DNA of 64,000 nt from Streptomyces sp. MBT53 (GTDB lineage Bacteria > Actinomycetota > Actinomycetes > Streptomycetales > Streptomycetaceae): contig NZ_JAEQAZ010000014.1 in NCBI RefSeq assembly GCF_016654115.1, positions 1 to 64,000 on the forward strand, written 5' to 3'. The translations under genes were made by a program, and so were the position numbers. This document shows positions 42,590-51,345 of the stretch, piece by piece (the stretch's first letter is position 1; each line of letters begins with the position of its first letter). The notes below the pieces were generated by a model. The model did no database searches. It was given only the letters and a program-made list of their open reading frames with translations, and was not told where the DNA came from.

Positions 42590-43857
42590 TGGCGCCGCCG
42601 CCCGTGGAGGTCCGCGTCACGCGGGACGACGACGGCATCGTCCGCGTCGCCGCTGGCAGCGCCGGTCCCGACTTCACCCGGGCGGTGCTCGACGTCGCCG
42701 GAGCGGTGCTGACCTGGCCCGTCCTCGGGGACCCGGGGCCGCCGACCGCCGAGATCCACGACGTGGGGCGGGCGCAGCAGTGGCTGTGGGCGGTCTACGG
42801 CGAGGGCGTCGCCGCCGCCGTGCACGCCTGCGCGACGGGCCCGTTGACAGGAACAGGGGTTCCGGTGGACCCGACCGCGCTCGCGGCCGACGCCGCACGG
42901 CTCGGTCTCGGGCACTGGGCGGCCCGCTGGTGGCCTGCCTCGCACCTCGACGGCATACCGGCGCTCCAACCCGACCTGCTGGGACTGGAGTTGGCGGCGC
43001 TGACCCATCAGTGCCAGCAGTTGTTCGACGCGAGTACTGACAGCTTCGGTGACTTTGCTGACGTCGGTGATCAGCCCGACGACTGTGCGGCCGAGCTGAT
43101 CGAGGAGCACCGGGCAGCCCTCGATCCGCTGATCCAGTGGTGGCGCGCCGCATCGGCGGACACGGCACAGCAGTTGGAGCGCGTGCTGCGGCTGATCGAC
43201 GACGCGGCGGACGGCGCCGGTCTGGACGGCCCTGAACTGCGTCGGCTGCGCTCGGTCCTGGACCGGTCCAGTCCGGCCTCCACCATTTCGTCGGACCCCG
43301 GCACGCTGTTCGCCCGGAACGACGGCTACGCGCTCGCGGCGGGTGAACAGCTGGTCGCCGGTGGCCGGTTGATCGCCCGGGGCTCGGGGACCAACGACTG
43401 GCGCCGCTATCCGCCCGGGCTCGTCGACGCCTCCGAGACCGCGGTGTCCTGGACCGCCCGCGCGCTCGGCGCGCGACGGCAGTTCGAGGTCGACGTCGTC
43501 GCGCACAGCGCGGCACCCGTCACCGGTGCACCTCTCGCGGCGGAGGTCCGGGTGAACGACGGCCCGCACACACGGGTCGCCCTCGCCAGACGGGACGACA
43601 TGTGGACCGGCCGCGCGGATCTGGACCTTCCGCCCGGCGAGACCCGGCCGCGCGTCGAACTCGACGTACTGCTGCCCGGCTTCGACCCCGGACCGGGTCC
43701 CGACACCGGAGCCGAACGCGACGCGATCCGCGCACTGGTCCGGCGGCGCCTCGCGACGGCGGCACTGCCCGTCCCGAACGACGCGCCACCGCACGGCAGT
43801 TCCCCCGCGCCGTTCCTCGCCGAGATCGCCGCCGCCACCACCGATGAGGACTACTGA
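42589..43857 (+). CDS. Unknown protein, second gene of CHAT operon
   Basis: I do not recognise this 422-residue soluble protein. The first half is largely helical (AAAVHACATGPL, LERVLRLIDDAADGAG), and the C-terminal third has beta-strand character (RRQFEVDVVAHSAAPVTGAPLAAEVRV, RVELDVLLPG), like an immunoglobulin-type fold. It overlaps the preceding gene by one base and is followed after three bases by the TPR-CHAT protease. Caspase/TPR-linked conflict systems (CATRA) use variable partner proteins in such places; whether this is one needs profile comparison. Confidence 0.6.
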   Translation: MAPPPVEVRVTRDDDGIVRVAAGSAGPDFTRAVLDVAGAVLTWPVLGDPGPPTAEIHDVGRAQQWLWAVYGEGVAAAVHACATGPLTGTGVPVDPTALAADAARLGLGHWAARWWPASHLDGIPALQPDLLGLELAALTHQCQQLFDASTDSFGDFADVGDQPDDCAAELIEEHRAALDPLIQWWRAASADTAQQLERVLRLIDDAADGAGLDGPELRRLRSVLDRSSPASTISSDPGTLFARNDGYALAAGEQLVAGGRLIARGSGTNDWRRYPPGLVDASETAVSWTARALGARRQFEVDVVAHSAAPVTGAPLAAEVRVNDGPHTRVALARRDDMWTGRADLDLPPGETRPRVELDVLLPGFDPGPGPDTGAERDAIRALVRRRLATAALPVPNDAPPHGSSPAPFLAEIAAATTDEDY

Positions 43858-43860
43858 CGG

Positions 43861-46815
43861 ATGCCGGACCAGGAAGACGACACGACAGACGGCGTCGACG
43901 CGGTGACACCTCTCTACGGCGAACCGTTCGACAGCGGTCTGGCCCGGGCCGAGGAGCATCACCTCAACGCCGAAGTCGCTGCCGCGGTCGCCGTGTACGA
44001 GGAGTTGCTCACGTTGGCCGAGTCCCTTGAGGACTCCCCCGACGTACGGTTCCTGCGCGCGCACCTGTTGGCGAACGTCGCGAGTGTCCAGCTCGCCGCC
44101 ACGGACTTGGGGGCGGCGCAGGATGCCCTGGACCGGTCCCACGCCCTGCTCGACGGCATCGCGTCGGCGCCGATGGGGCCGCGCGGCCGTCAGCTGTGGC
44201 TGGAGCTGGTACTGCGGACGCTGATCGCCAGGTCCGATCTGCTGCGCAGGACCGGGCACCTGGACGAGGCGCTGGCCTGTCTTGACGAGGCGGCGCTCAG
44301 ACTGCCCGAGTTCGACGACCCCGACGGGCTGCGCACCTCCGAACTCGGCCTGAACCGGGTGCACTTGCTGATGGACCGGGGCGCGTGGGGAGCCGCCGAG
44401 GAACAGGCGTCGGCGCTGCTGTCGACCACCCCGGAGACGGCGGTGGAGACCATCCCGCGCCTGCTGGTCGCCCTCGGTCTGATCTGCTCGTCGACCGGAC
44501 GCTTCGACGCGGCCGAGGACCATTTCGCGCGCGCCGAGGAGCGCTTCCGGTTGTCGGGGAACACCGGTGAGCAGCAGACACTGCTGGCGCACCGGGCGTA
44601 CACCGCGCTGCACCGGGGCGAACTCGACCTGGCGGAGCGGCTGTTCGCGGAGGCGTCCGCGTTCTTCGAGCGGCAGGGGTGGTTCGGCGACCTCGCGGTC
44701 TGCGAGCAGGCGCGTGCCTTCCTCGCCGGTCGGCGCGGAGACGACACCGGCGCGGAGGGCCTGTTGGCGGCGAGCCTGGAACGGTTCGAACGGCTCGGGG
44801 CCTCGATCGCCGCCGCCGACACCATGCTGCTGGGCGCCCAACACGCCTACGCCCGGGGCGACATCGACGAGATGAAGCGGCTGGCCCAGGGAGCCCGGGA
44901 CGTGTACCAGGAGCGGGCGGTGTACGAGCGGTGCGCGCAGGTCGACCTCATGCTCGCGCGCACCCTCGAGGACAACCTGAACCGGGCCGACCACGGCGAC
45001 CGGGAGCGGGAGTCCATCGACAACGCGCTCTCCTTCGCGCTGCCCGCCGCGCTGGCCCTGGAGGCGGCACGCTACGACTTCGCCACCGCCCACGCGCGCA
45101 GTGAGTGGCTGCGGCTCGCCGAGGACGCCGTACAGCTGGTGTTCCGTCTGGTGATGCGCCGGCAGGACCAGGGGCTGCTCTTCGAACTGGCCGAACACCG
45201 TTGCGCGGGCGCGACGTTGGCCCTGAGTCCGAGCACGGCCACCGCCCCGGTCGAGGACCGCGCTTCCGTCTTCCCGAACGCGGCCATGAAGACGTACTGG
45301 CACGACGCGAGCGACGATGACGGGCACGCGAACGGCACCATGACCCTCGGTGGGGTAGCCGCCGAGGCCGCCGCCTCCGCCGGGCTGCGGGTCTCGCCGC
45401 CGCCGAAGGTGCGGATGTCGGCGCAGTCGGGCCCGGGACGTCTCGCGCTCCAGGAGTACATCGCGGCGGCCGAGTTCCGGTACGGCCGGCGGATCGTGGA
45501 CGCGGAGGAGGTGCCGTTCTGGATCACCGACGACATGACGAGCCGCCCGGTGGTCCAGATCCGGCTGGCCGACGCCGGTGATCTGTACATGACCTGGACC
45601 TGGGCGGGCGGGGCCCGGGGCTTCGGCACCGGTCACGGCCCCGGCGACGAGATCGACCGGGCGGTCCGCGCACTCACCGATGCCCTGCCGGGGACCGGCG
45701 ACGGGGCGGAGGGCATGCGGCGGGCGTTCACGGGCGCGCTGGCCGATCACGACAGCGAGCGCAGGCTCGCGCGAACGTTGGCCGAGGCGCTGTGGCCGGA
45801 GGGCCTGACCGCGCAGATACGTCAGGTGTCGGAGCGTGCGGGCCGTCCGCTGGTCCGGATCCAGCCGTCGCCCCGGGTCGCCCAGGTGCCCTGGGAGCTG
45901 CTCGCCGTGGACGACGACGAAGACGTGCGGCTCATCGACCTGGCGGACGTGGTGACCACCGCACCGGCGTCGGTGCGGCCCCGAATTCCGTCGGCCGCAG
46001 CGACACAGAACGCGGAAGCGGACACGGACGCGGACACGGGCCCTGTCGTCCTCGTCCTGGACCCCCGTGTCCCCGGCTTCCGCGCCGACTCCGCGCTCGG
46101 TTCGGTGCTGGGGCCGCCCGGCTCCGACCCGGAGCTGCTGTCGCTGGTCCGGCGGCATCTCGACGCGGGCGACGTCGTACCGTCCGTGGCGACCCCGGCG
46201 GAGGCGTTCCGCCGTACCGACCTGGACCGGGACTGGCTGAGCGGTGCGCTGCGCAAGGGCGCCCGCAGGCTGCTGTACGTCGGGCACGTCAGCGGTGCGC
46301 CGGTCGAGGGCGGGCAGAGCGAGGACGGCACGCTGCACCTGTCCTGCGCCGCGGAGATCGTCGGCCTGGCCGAACCGCTGCGCACGCATCGGCCGCTGTC
46401 GGCCAAGGATCTGCTGCTGGGGACGCTCCCGCTGCGCGCGGACGGCGAGCCGGGCGCGCGGATCTGGCCGGCGCCGGCCCGGGTCGCGCTCATCGGCTGC
46501 GAGAGCGGCGGTGATCTGCGGTTCGCCGAGTCGTTCGGGCCCGCGACGGCGATGCTGCACAACGGCGCCGAGTTGGTCACCGCCACCCGCTGGGTCCTGC
46601 CGACCAGCTTCGCCTTCCACCGCCTTGCTCAACTGCCCGAGTCCGTACGCCCGTTGTCGGAGGCGGTCGTCGCGGTCGACGAGGCGCACGAGCATGAGGA
46701 CCCCGTGCACCGGCTCGGCCGCTGGCAGCGCGGGCAGCTCGACCGCTGGCGCGCGGACGGCCGTATCGAGCACTCGCCGCTGCTGTGGGCGGCGCTCACC
46801 TGCATCGTCGTTTGA
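43861..46815 (+). CDS. TPR-CHAT caspase-like protease
   Basis: This 984-residue protein has N-terminal helical TPR-type repeats (about residues 25-460, for example AVAAAVAVYEELLTLAESLED and AEEQASALLS) and a C-terminal CHAT caspase-like domain (about 600-984). The catalytic pair is visible as His809 in LLYVGHVSGAP and Cys880 in VALIGCESGGD. CHAT proteases cut target proteins after activation by a sensor; the TPR-CHAT Csx29 works with type III-E CRISPR, and others act in bacterial immunity. It follows two unknown genes in one operon. The target and trigger are not evident. Confidence 0.8.
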   Translation: MPDQEDDTTDGVDAVTPLYGEPFDSGLARAEEHHLNAEVAAAVAVYEELLTLAESLEDSPDVRFLRAHLLANVASVQLAATDLGAAQDALDRSHALLDGIASAPMGPRGRQLWLELVLRTLIARSDLLRRTGHLDEALACLDEAALRLPEFDDPDGLRTSELGLNRVHLLMDRGAWGAAEEQASALLSTTPETAVETIPRLLVALGLICSSTGRFDAAEDHFARAEERFRLSGNTGEQQTLLAHRAYTALHRGELDLAERLFAEASAFFERQGWFGDLAVCEQARAFLAGRRGDDTGAEGLLAASLERFERLGASIAAADTMLLGAQHAYARGDIDEMKRLAQGARDVYQERAVYERCAQVDLMLARTLEDNLNRADHGDRERESIDNALSFALPAALALEAARYDFATAHARSEWLRLAEDAVQLVFRLVMRRQDQGLLFELAEHRCAGATLALSPSTATAPVEDRASVFPNAAMKTYWHDASDDDGHANGTMTLGGVAAEAAASAGLRVSPPPKVRMSAQSGPGRLALQEYIAAAEFRYGRRIVDAEEVPFWITDDMTSRPVVQIRLADAGDLYMTWTWAGGARGFGTGHGPGDEIDRAVRALTDALPGTGDGAEGMRRAFTGALADHDSERRLARTLAEALWPEGLTAQIRQVSERAGRPLVRIQPSPRVAQVPWELLAVDDDEDVRLIDLADVVTTAPASVRPRIPSAAATQNAEADTDADTGPVVLVLDPRVPGFRADSALGSVLGPPGSDPELLSLVRRHLDAGDVVPSVATPAEAFRRTDLDRDWLSGALRKGARRLLYVGHVSGAPVEGGQSEDGTLHLSCAAEIVGLAEPLRTHRPLSAKDLLLGTLPLRADGEPGARIWPAPARVALIGCESGGDLRFAESFGPATAMLHNGAELVTATRWVLPTSFAFHRLAQLPESVRPLSEAVVAVDEAHEHEDPVHRLGRWQRGQLDRWRADGRIEHSPLLWAALTCIVV

Positions 46816-46845
46816 GTCGCAAGACCGCGATCGCTCTGCCGCCGG

Positions 46846-48075
46846 TCACAGTCGGACGATGATCAGGGCCGTGTCGTCGGTGGCGCCGCCGTGCGGGAGG
46901 AGTTCGAGGAGTACGGCGTCGGCGAGGGCTTCGGGGTCGCTGTTGCGGTGGCGGACGAGGGAGTCTGCGAGGCGGACGAGGCCTCGGTCGATGTCCTCGT
47001 GGCGGCGTTCGATCAGGCCGTCGGTGTAGAGGGCCAGGGTGGTGCCGGGTGTGAACGTGGTGCCGGCCTGCGGTCGGGGCGTCGGGTCGGGGCGGGCGTC
47101 GAGGGGCGGGTCGGTGGCCCGGTCCAAAAACTCCACGCTGCCGTCCGGGCGGACCAGGACGGGCGGTGGGTGTCCGGCGCTGCTGTAGGTGATGGTGTGG
47201 TCGTCGAAGTCGACGAAGGTCGTGACCACGGTGGCGGATTCGGCGCCGTCGACGACGTTGGCGTAGCGGCCAAGGACGTCGAGGGCCTGGGCGGGACCGT
47301 CCGCGACCCGGGAAGTGGCGGTGAGCGCGCTGCGCAGCTGGCCCATGACACCGGCGGCGGCCAGGCCGTGGCCGACGACGTCCCCCACGGACACGCCGAT
47401 ACGGTTGCCGCCGACCAGGTCGACGACGTCGTACCAGTCCCCGCACACGTTCAGGGAGCCGACCGCGGGCCGGTACCGTACGGCGATCTGGTGGCCCGTA
47501 CTCTGCCGGCTGGTGGGCAGCATCGCCTCCTGAAGGGCGAGTGCGACCTCGCGTTCGCGGGCATGGGCGCCGCGCAGACGTTCGTTGACCTCCTGCAGTT
47601 CGCGGGCGCGGGTGTACAGCTCGGCCTCCAGCACCCGGGTGCGACCGCCGCCGGAGCGGCCGCGGGCCCGGATGAGCTCGGTGACCTCCTCGACGCGGTG
47701 GACCAGCAGCACGACCTTGCCGTCCGGATCGAGGAGCGGTGTGTTGACCGGGCTCCAGTAGCGCTCCTCCCACTTCCCCGGGCAGGCCACGGACTCGACG
47801 TCGTATCGCTGGAGGGCCATGGTGTCGCGCTCGCCCGTGGCGATGACGCGGCGCAGCGAGGTCTCCAGGTTGCGCATGCCGGTGGCGGCGGGGTCGTTCG
47901 GGTTGTCGGGGAAGACGTCGAAGAGGAATCGCCCGACGACCTGCTCGCGGGTGCGGCCGGACATCCGCAGGAACTCCTCGTTGGCGTCCGCGTACACCAG
48001 GTCGGGTGTCAACAGCGCCACCATGCCGGGCAGCCCCTGGAACACCGCCGCGTAGTCGATCGTCGCGTCCGTCAT
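46846..48075 (-). CDS. PAS domain SpoIIE-type serine phosphatase
   Basis: This 409-residue protein has an N-terminal PAS domain (about residues 6-130; LPGMVALLTPDLVYADANEEFLRMSG), a coiled linker (LEAELYTRARELQEVNERLRG), and a C-terminal PP2C/SpoIIE domain with GDWYDVVDL, GDVVGHGLAAAGVM and SSAGHPPPVL. It would dephosphorylate anti-sigma antagonists in a partner-switching pathway. ATG 48075 is preferred, with GGTGG seven bases upstream; GTG 48102 is an alternative. It is convergent with the CHAT operon (30 bases) and divergent from the P-loop kinase gene. Its function in this locus is not clear. Confidence 0.85.
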   Translation of the reverse strand: MTDATIDYAAVFQGLPGMVALLTPDLVYADANEEFLRMSGRTREQVVGRFLFDVFPDNPNDPAATGMRNLETSLRRVIATGERDTMALQRYDVESVACPGKWEERYWSPVNTPLLDPDGKVVLLVHRVEEVTELIRARGRSGGGRTRVLEAELYTRARELQEVNERLRGAHAREREVALALQEAMLPTSRQSTGHQIAVRYRPAVGSLNVCGDWYDVVDLVGGNRIGVSVGDVVGHGLAAAGVMGQLRSALTATSRVADGPAQALDVLGRYANVVDGAESATVVTTFVDFDDHTITYSSAGHPPPVLVRPDGSVEFLDRATDPPLDARPDPTPRPQAGTTFTPGTTLALYTDGLIERRHEDIDRGLVRLADSLVRHRNSDPEALADAVLLELLPHGGATDDTALIIVRL

Positions 48076-48198
48076 GGCCCTGCCACCAATCACCGCTGTC
48101 ACACCATTTTCTCACGATATAAGCAGAGCGAGCGGGCCCCGGGGGACGCATTGTGCCCACTCGGTCACTCGGCGGTACACGACGGGTAGGGTGCCCCG

Positions 48199-48753
48199 GT
48201 GACCACGCCGCCCTCCTCCCCCACCCGGCTGATCGTGCTGCGCGGAAACAGCGCCTCCGGCAAGAGCACGGTGGCCACCGCCCTGCGCGAGCGGTACGGG
48301 CGCGGTATCGCGCTCGTGCGCCAGGACGTCCTGCGCCGGGAGGTGCTGCGCGAGCGCGATGTCCCCGGCGGCGCGAACATCGGCCTGATCGACCTGACCG
48401 TCCGGCACGCGCTGGCGCACGGTTTCCACACCGTGCTGGAAGGCATCCTCTACGGCGCCCACTACGGCGAGATGCTGGCCGGGCTGCTCGCCGACCATCC
48501 GGGGCGCACGCACTGCTACTACCTCGACGTGCCGTTCGAGGAGACCTTGGCCCGGCACGCCACGAAGCCCACCGCGGACGAGGTCACGGAGCACCAACTC
48601 CGGGAGTGGTACCGGCCGTTGGACGTGCTGCCCGGCGGCGTCGAGACGGTGGTCCCGGCGACGAGTCCGCTGGAGGAGACGGTCGACCGGGTCCTGCGCG
48701 AGTCCGGCCTGTCGGTCGGGAACTCGTGGACCGGTCCTACGCTGTCCCCGTGA
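48199..48753 (+). CDS. P-loop kinase (AAA_33/zeta-toxin-like)
   Basis: This 184-residue P-loop protein has the Walker A motif RGNSASGKST near residue 17 and a LVRQDVLRREVL stretch. THCYYLDVPFEETLARHATKP is typical of small nucleoside or antibiotic kinases of this group. It probably phosphorylates a small molecule; a zeta-toxin-like role is less likely because no antitoxin is adjacent. The GTG start is taken. Its stop overlaps the next gene by four bases (GTGA), linking it to a fructosamine-kinase-like protein. Confidence 0.75.
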   Translation: MTTPPSSPTRLIVLRGNSASGKSTVATALRERYGRGIALVRQDVLRREVLRERDVPGGANIGLIDLTVRHALAHGFHTVLEGILYGAHYGEMLAGLLADHPGRTHCYYLDVPFEETLARHATKPTADEVTEHQLREWYRPLDVLPGGVETVVPATSPLEETVDRVLRESGLSVGNSWTGPTLSP

Positions 48754-49613
48754 TCGAGAGCGAGACCCCGAGCGCGGCGGCGGCCCGGCTCACCGGGCGT
48801 GCGGTGACCGGTGAGCGCCCGTTGTCCGGGGCGGTCACCGAAGTCACGCTCGACGGCGGGCAGTTGGTGATCGTCAAGGGCGATGCGGCCCCCGACGCGG
48901 TGCGGGCCGAGGCGGCGGGGCTGCGCTGGCTGGGGGGCGCCGGTACGGTCCGTGTGCCCGCCGTACGCGGGCTGGACGAGCGGTGGCTGATCACCGATCG
49001 CATGCGCACCGGGCCGCCGAGCGCGCGGGCGGCGGTCATGTTCGGCAGGGACCTGGCCGCCCTGCACGCCTCCGGGGCACCGGCGTTCGGCGCGCCGCCG
49101 CCCGACGGACCCACGGAGGCGTACATCGGGCTCGCCCCGATGCGCAACGTTCCCGCCGCCGACTGGCCCAACTGGTATGCCGGACAACGGGTGTTGCCCT
49201 ATCTGCGGACCGCGGTCGACATGGGCACCCTGGAGCAGGCCGAGGCCGCGGTGGTCGAGCGGGTCTGCGAACGGCTCCCCGAACTCGCCGGTCCCGCCGA
49301 GCCGCCCGCCCGGCTGCACGGCGATCTGTGGAACGGCAACGTGCTGTGGGGCGCCGACGGACACGTCCGGCTGATCGACCCGGCCGCGCACGGCGGACAC
49401 CGGGAGACCGACCTGGCGATGCTGCGTCTCTTCGGCTGCCCGTTTCTGGCGGAGGTGCTGGCCGGCTATCGCGAGGCCGCGCCGCTCGCCCCCGGCTGGA
49501 CCGACCGCGTCGGGCTGCACCAGCTGTTTCCGCTGCTGGTGCATGTGGTGCTGTTCGGGCGCGGCTATGCCGAGCAGGCGTTGTCGGCGGCGCGGGCGGC
49601 CCTGGCCGTATGA
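48750..49613 (+). CDS. Fructosamine kinase family protein
   Basis: This 287-residue protein has the APH-like kinase fold of fructosamine/ketosamine-3-kinases. Visible are LVIVKGDAAPDAVRAEAAGLRWL, WYAGQRVLPYL, the catalytic ARLHGDLWNGNVLW, and LIDPAAHGGHRETDLAML, with the Asp binding metal. It would phosphorylate glycated amines for repair or removal. The GTG start overlaps the upstream kinase gene by four bases, so both are made together. It ends 51 bases before a convergent phosphoesterase gene. Confidence 0.88.
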   Translation: MIESETPSAAAARLTGRAVTGERPLSGAVTEVTLDGGQLVIVKGDAAPDAVRAEAAGLRWLGGAGTVRVPAVRGLDERWLITDRMRTGPPSARAAVMFGRDLAALHASGAPAFGAPPPDGPTEAYIGLAPMRNVPAADWPNWYAGQRVLPYLRTAVDMGTLEQAEAAVVERVCERLPELAGPAEPPARLHGDLWNGNVLWGADGHVRLIDPAAHGGHRETDLAMLRLFGCPFLAEVLAGYREAAPLAPGWTDRVGLHQLFPLLVHVVLFGRGYAEQALSAARAALAV

Positions 49614-49664
49614 CCCCGGCCCGGGCCGCCCGTGACAGGGTGATCCGTGGCGGAGTGGTCCGGG

Positions 49665-51092
49665 TCAGACGTGTGGGCGGCGGCCCCGTTCCTGGTGCGG
49701 GAACTTCTGGTCCGCGCCGGGCAGGGTGGGCTTCGGCAGGGTCGCCACTTCCTCCTGCGCCTTCTCCAGCTGCTCCGCCGTGTCGTGGGGCAGCCGGGGC
49801 GAGCGCGGGCGGGCGTCGCGGAAGCGGAACGCGGTGGTGAGGTCGCCGAACGTCTCGCGGCGCCAGTCGGTGACGTTCGGTTCCTCGACCCCGGTGAACC
49901 GCTCCAGGAACTGAAGCGCCGAGGTGTGGTCGAAGGCCTCGGAGGCGACCCAACCACCCACGGTCCAGGGCGAGATGATGATGGCGGGGACGCGGAAGCC
50001 GCCGCCGATCGGCAGCCCCTGGATGAACTCGCCCTTCGTGCCGACCGGCGGCGTCGGCGGGACGACGTGGTCGAACAGGCCGTCGTTCTCGTCGTAGTTG
50101 AGGATGAACGCGGTCTTGCGCCACACCTTCGGGTTGGACGCGATGGCCTCGATCTTCGACGCGACGTAGTCGGCGCCCGCGGCCGGAAGGTAGTCCGGGT
50201 GCTCCGACTGGTAGCTCGTGGGGCAGATCCACGACACCGTCGGGAGACGGTCGTTGCGCGCGTCGTCCTCGAACGTGCCGTGCGCCTGCGGCCGTACGCC
50301 CCGCTCGTACAGGTCGGAGCCGGGCTGGGCGTTCTTGAAGGACGCGAACTGCTCCAGCATGTTGGTGCCGTAGTCGTCCTCCTCCTGGTACACCTTCCAG
50401 CTGACTCCGGCGTTCTGGAGGCGTTCCGCGTACGTGGTCCAGCGGTAGGGCGTTGGCGCGACGTTGCTGATGATGGGGCCGCCCTGGGTGCCGCCGGGGT
50501 CGATCGAACCGGTCATCCACATCAGCCGGTTGGGCCAGGTCGGCCCGAACACCGAGCAGAAGTAGTTGTCGCAGATGGTGAAGGTCTCGGCGAGCGCGAA
50601 CTGGAACGGGATGTCCTCGCGCGTGTAATAGCCCATCACATAGGGGCCGTTGACGCCGTCGGCCGCGCGGTGGGCGGGCAGCCACTGGTCCATCTTGCCG
50701 TTGTTCCAGGCCTGGTGCTGCACCGACCAGGCGTGGCTGGTGGACGGGATGGCCTGGGCGCTGGAGGTGTGGGTGTCGAGGTGGAACGGGAGGAGGTAGC
50801 CCTTCGGGTTCACCGCGTCCGGCTGGTAGAAGACGCTGCGCCCGGTGTCGAGTTTGCGAGCGTGCGGATCGGCGAAACCGCGAACGCCGGAGAGAGTTCC
50901 GAAGTAGTGGTCGAACGACCGGTTCTCCTGCATCAGCATGACGACGTGTTCGATGTCCCGCAGCGAGCCGTTCTTCGGCGGCTCGGCGGCGACGGCTTTC
51001 TGGACGCTCGGCGGGAGGAGGGAGAGAGCCGCGGCACCGCCCAGTGCGCCGGCGGCCGAACCCAGGAGTCTACGACGTGTCAACTCGGCCAT
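49665..51092 (-). CDS. Tat-exported phospholipase C/phosphoesterase family protein
   Basis: This 475-residue protein begins with a twin-arginine signal (TRRRLLGSAAGALGGAAALSLL) and continues with ENRSFDHYFGTLSGVRGF, the hallmark of the bacterial phospholipase C/acid phosphatase superfamily. Metal-site stretches include NYDENDGLFDHVVPP and EAFDHTSALQFLERF. It would be secreted folded by Tat and cleave phospholipids or phosphate esters. AAGGGG five bases ahead supports the ATG. Gene neighbours give no pathway. Phosphate control (PHO box) is common in this family, but I do not see a convincing box. Confidence 0.88.
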   Translation of the reverse strand: MAELTRRRLLGSAAGALGGAAALSLLPPSVQKAVAAEPPKNGSLRDIEHVVMLMQENRSFDHYFGTLSGVRGFADPHARKLDTGRSVFYQPDAVNPKGYLLPFHLDTHTSSAQAIPSTSHAWSVQHQAWNNGKMDQWLPAHRAADGVNGPYVMGYYTREDIPFQFALAETFTICDNYFCSVFGPTWPNRLMWMTGSIDPGGTQGGPIISNVAPTPYRWTTYAERLQNAGVSWKVYQEEDDYGTNMLEQFASFKNAQPGSDLYERGVRPQAHGTFEDDARNDRLPTVSWICPTSYQSEHPDYLPAAGADYVASKIEAIASNPKVWRKTAFILNYDENDGLFDHVVPPTPPVGTKGEFIQGLPIGGGFRVPAIIISPWTVGGWVASEAFDHTSALQFLERFTGVEEPNVTDWRRETFGDLTTAFRFRDARPRSPRLPHDTAEQLEKAQEEVATLPKPTLPGADQKFPHQERGRRPHV

Positions 51093-51231
51093 GATTGCCC
51101 CTTCTTGAAGAGCTTCGAGGGATCTCGTGGACCAGACCTCGGATCACTCTCCGCCCGCTCAGGTATGGGGCGTCAGGGGCGTGCGGTGAATTTGCGGCCA
51201 ACGTGCGGAAAGGGGTTGGCCAAGCCGTGAC

Positions 51232-51264
51232 CGGCAACACCCGGGCGTTGCCGGGGTGTTGCCG
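51232..51264. terminator. Possible hairpin terminator
   Basis: Perfect 11-bp arms CGGCAACACCC and GGGTGTTGCCG with an 11-base loop lie between the SpoIIE-type phosphatase and phospholipase genes, both on the minus strand. It could end the phosphatase transcript; there is no T-run. Confidence 0.45.
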
Positions 51265-51345
51265 AACCTTGGGAGACGGCTGGCCGGAGCATGATCCGAC
51301 CCGTCCGGGGGCGTCGGCCGCCATAGCGGTTTCCCGTTTGCGAAG

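Noticed and set aside
42376..46773. Long minus-strand open frame of 1465 residues opposite the CHAT operon
   Set aside because: It is the antisense reading of GC-rich coding DNA: low-complexity Arg/Gly/Val composition, no recognisable domain, and the plus-strand genes have motifs and junctions.
41189..46815. CRISPR-linked Craspase-like system around the CHAT protease
   Set aside because: No repeat-spacer array and no Cas protein is present in the window; only the TPR-CHAT layout is shared.
48199..49613. Toxin-antitoxin pair (zeta-like toxin)
   Set aside because: The P-loop protein is coupled to a fructosamine-kinase-like enzyme, not to a small antitoxin.
51093..51345. PHO box upstream of the phospholipase C gene
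   Set aside because: Only one half-site-like GGTGAA is visible, with no 11-base direct repeats.
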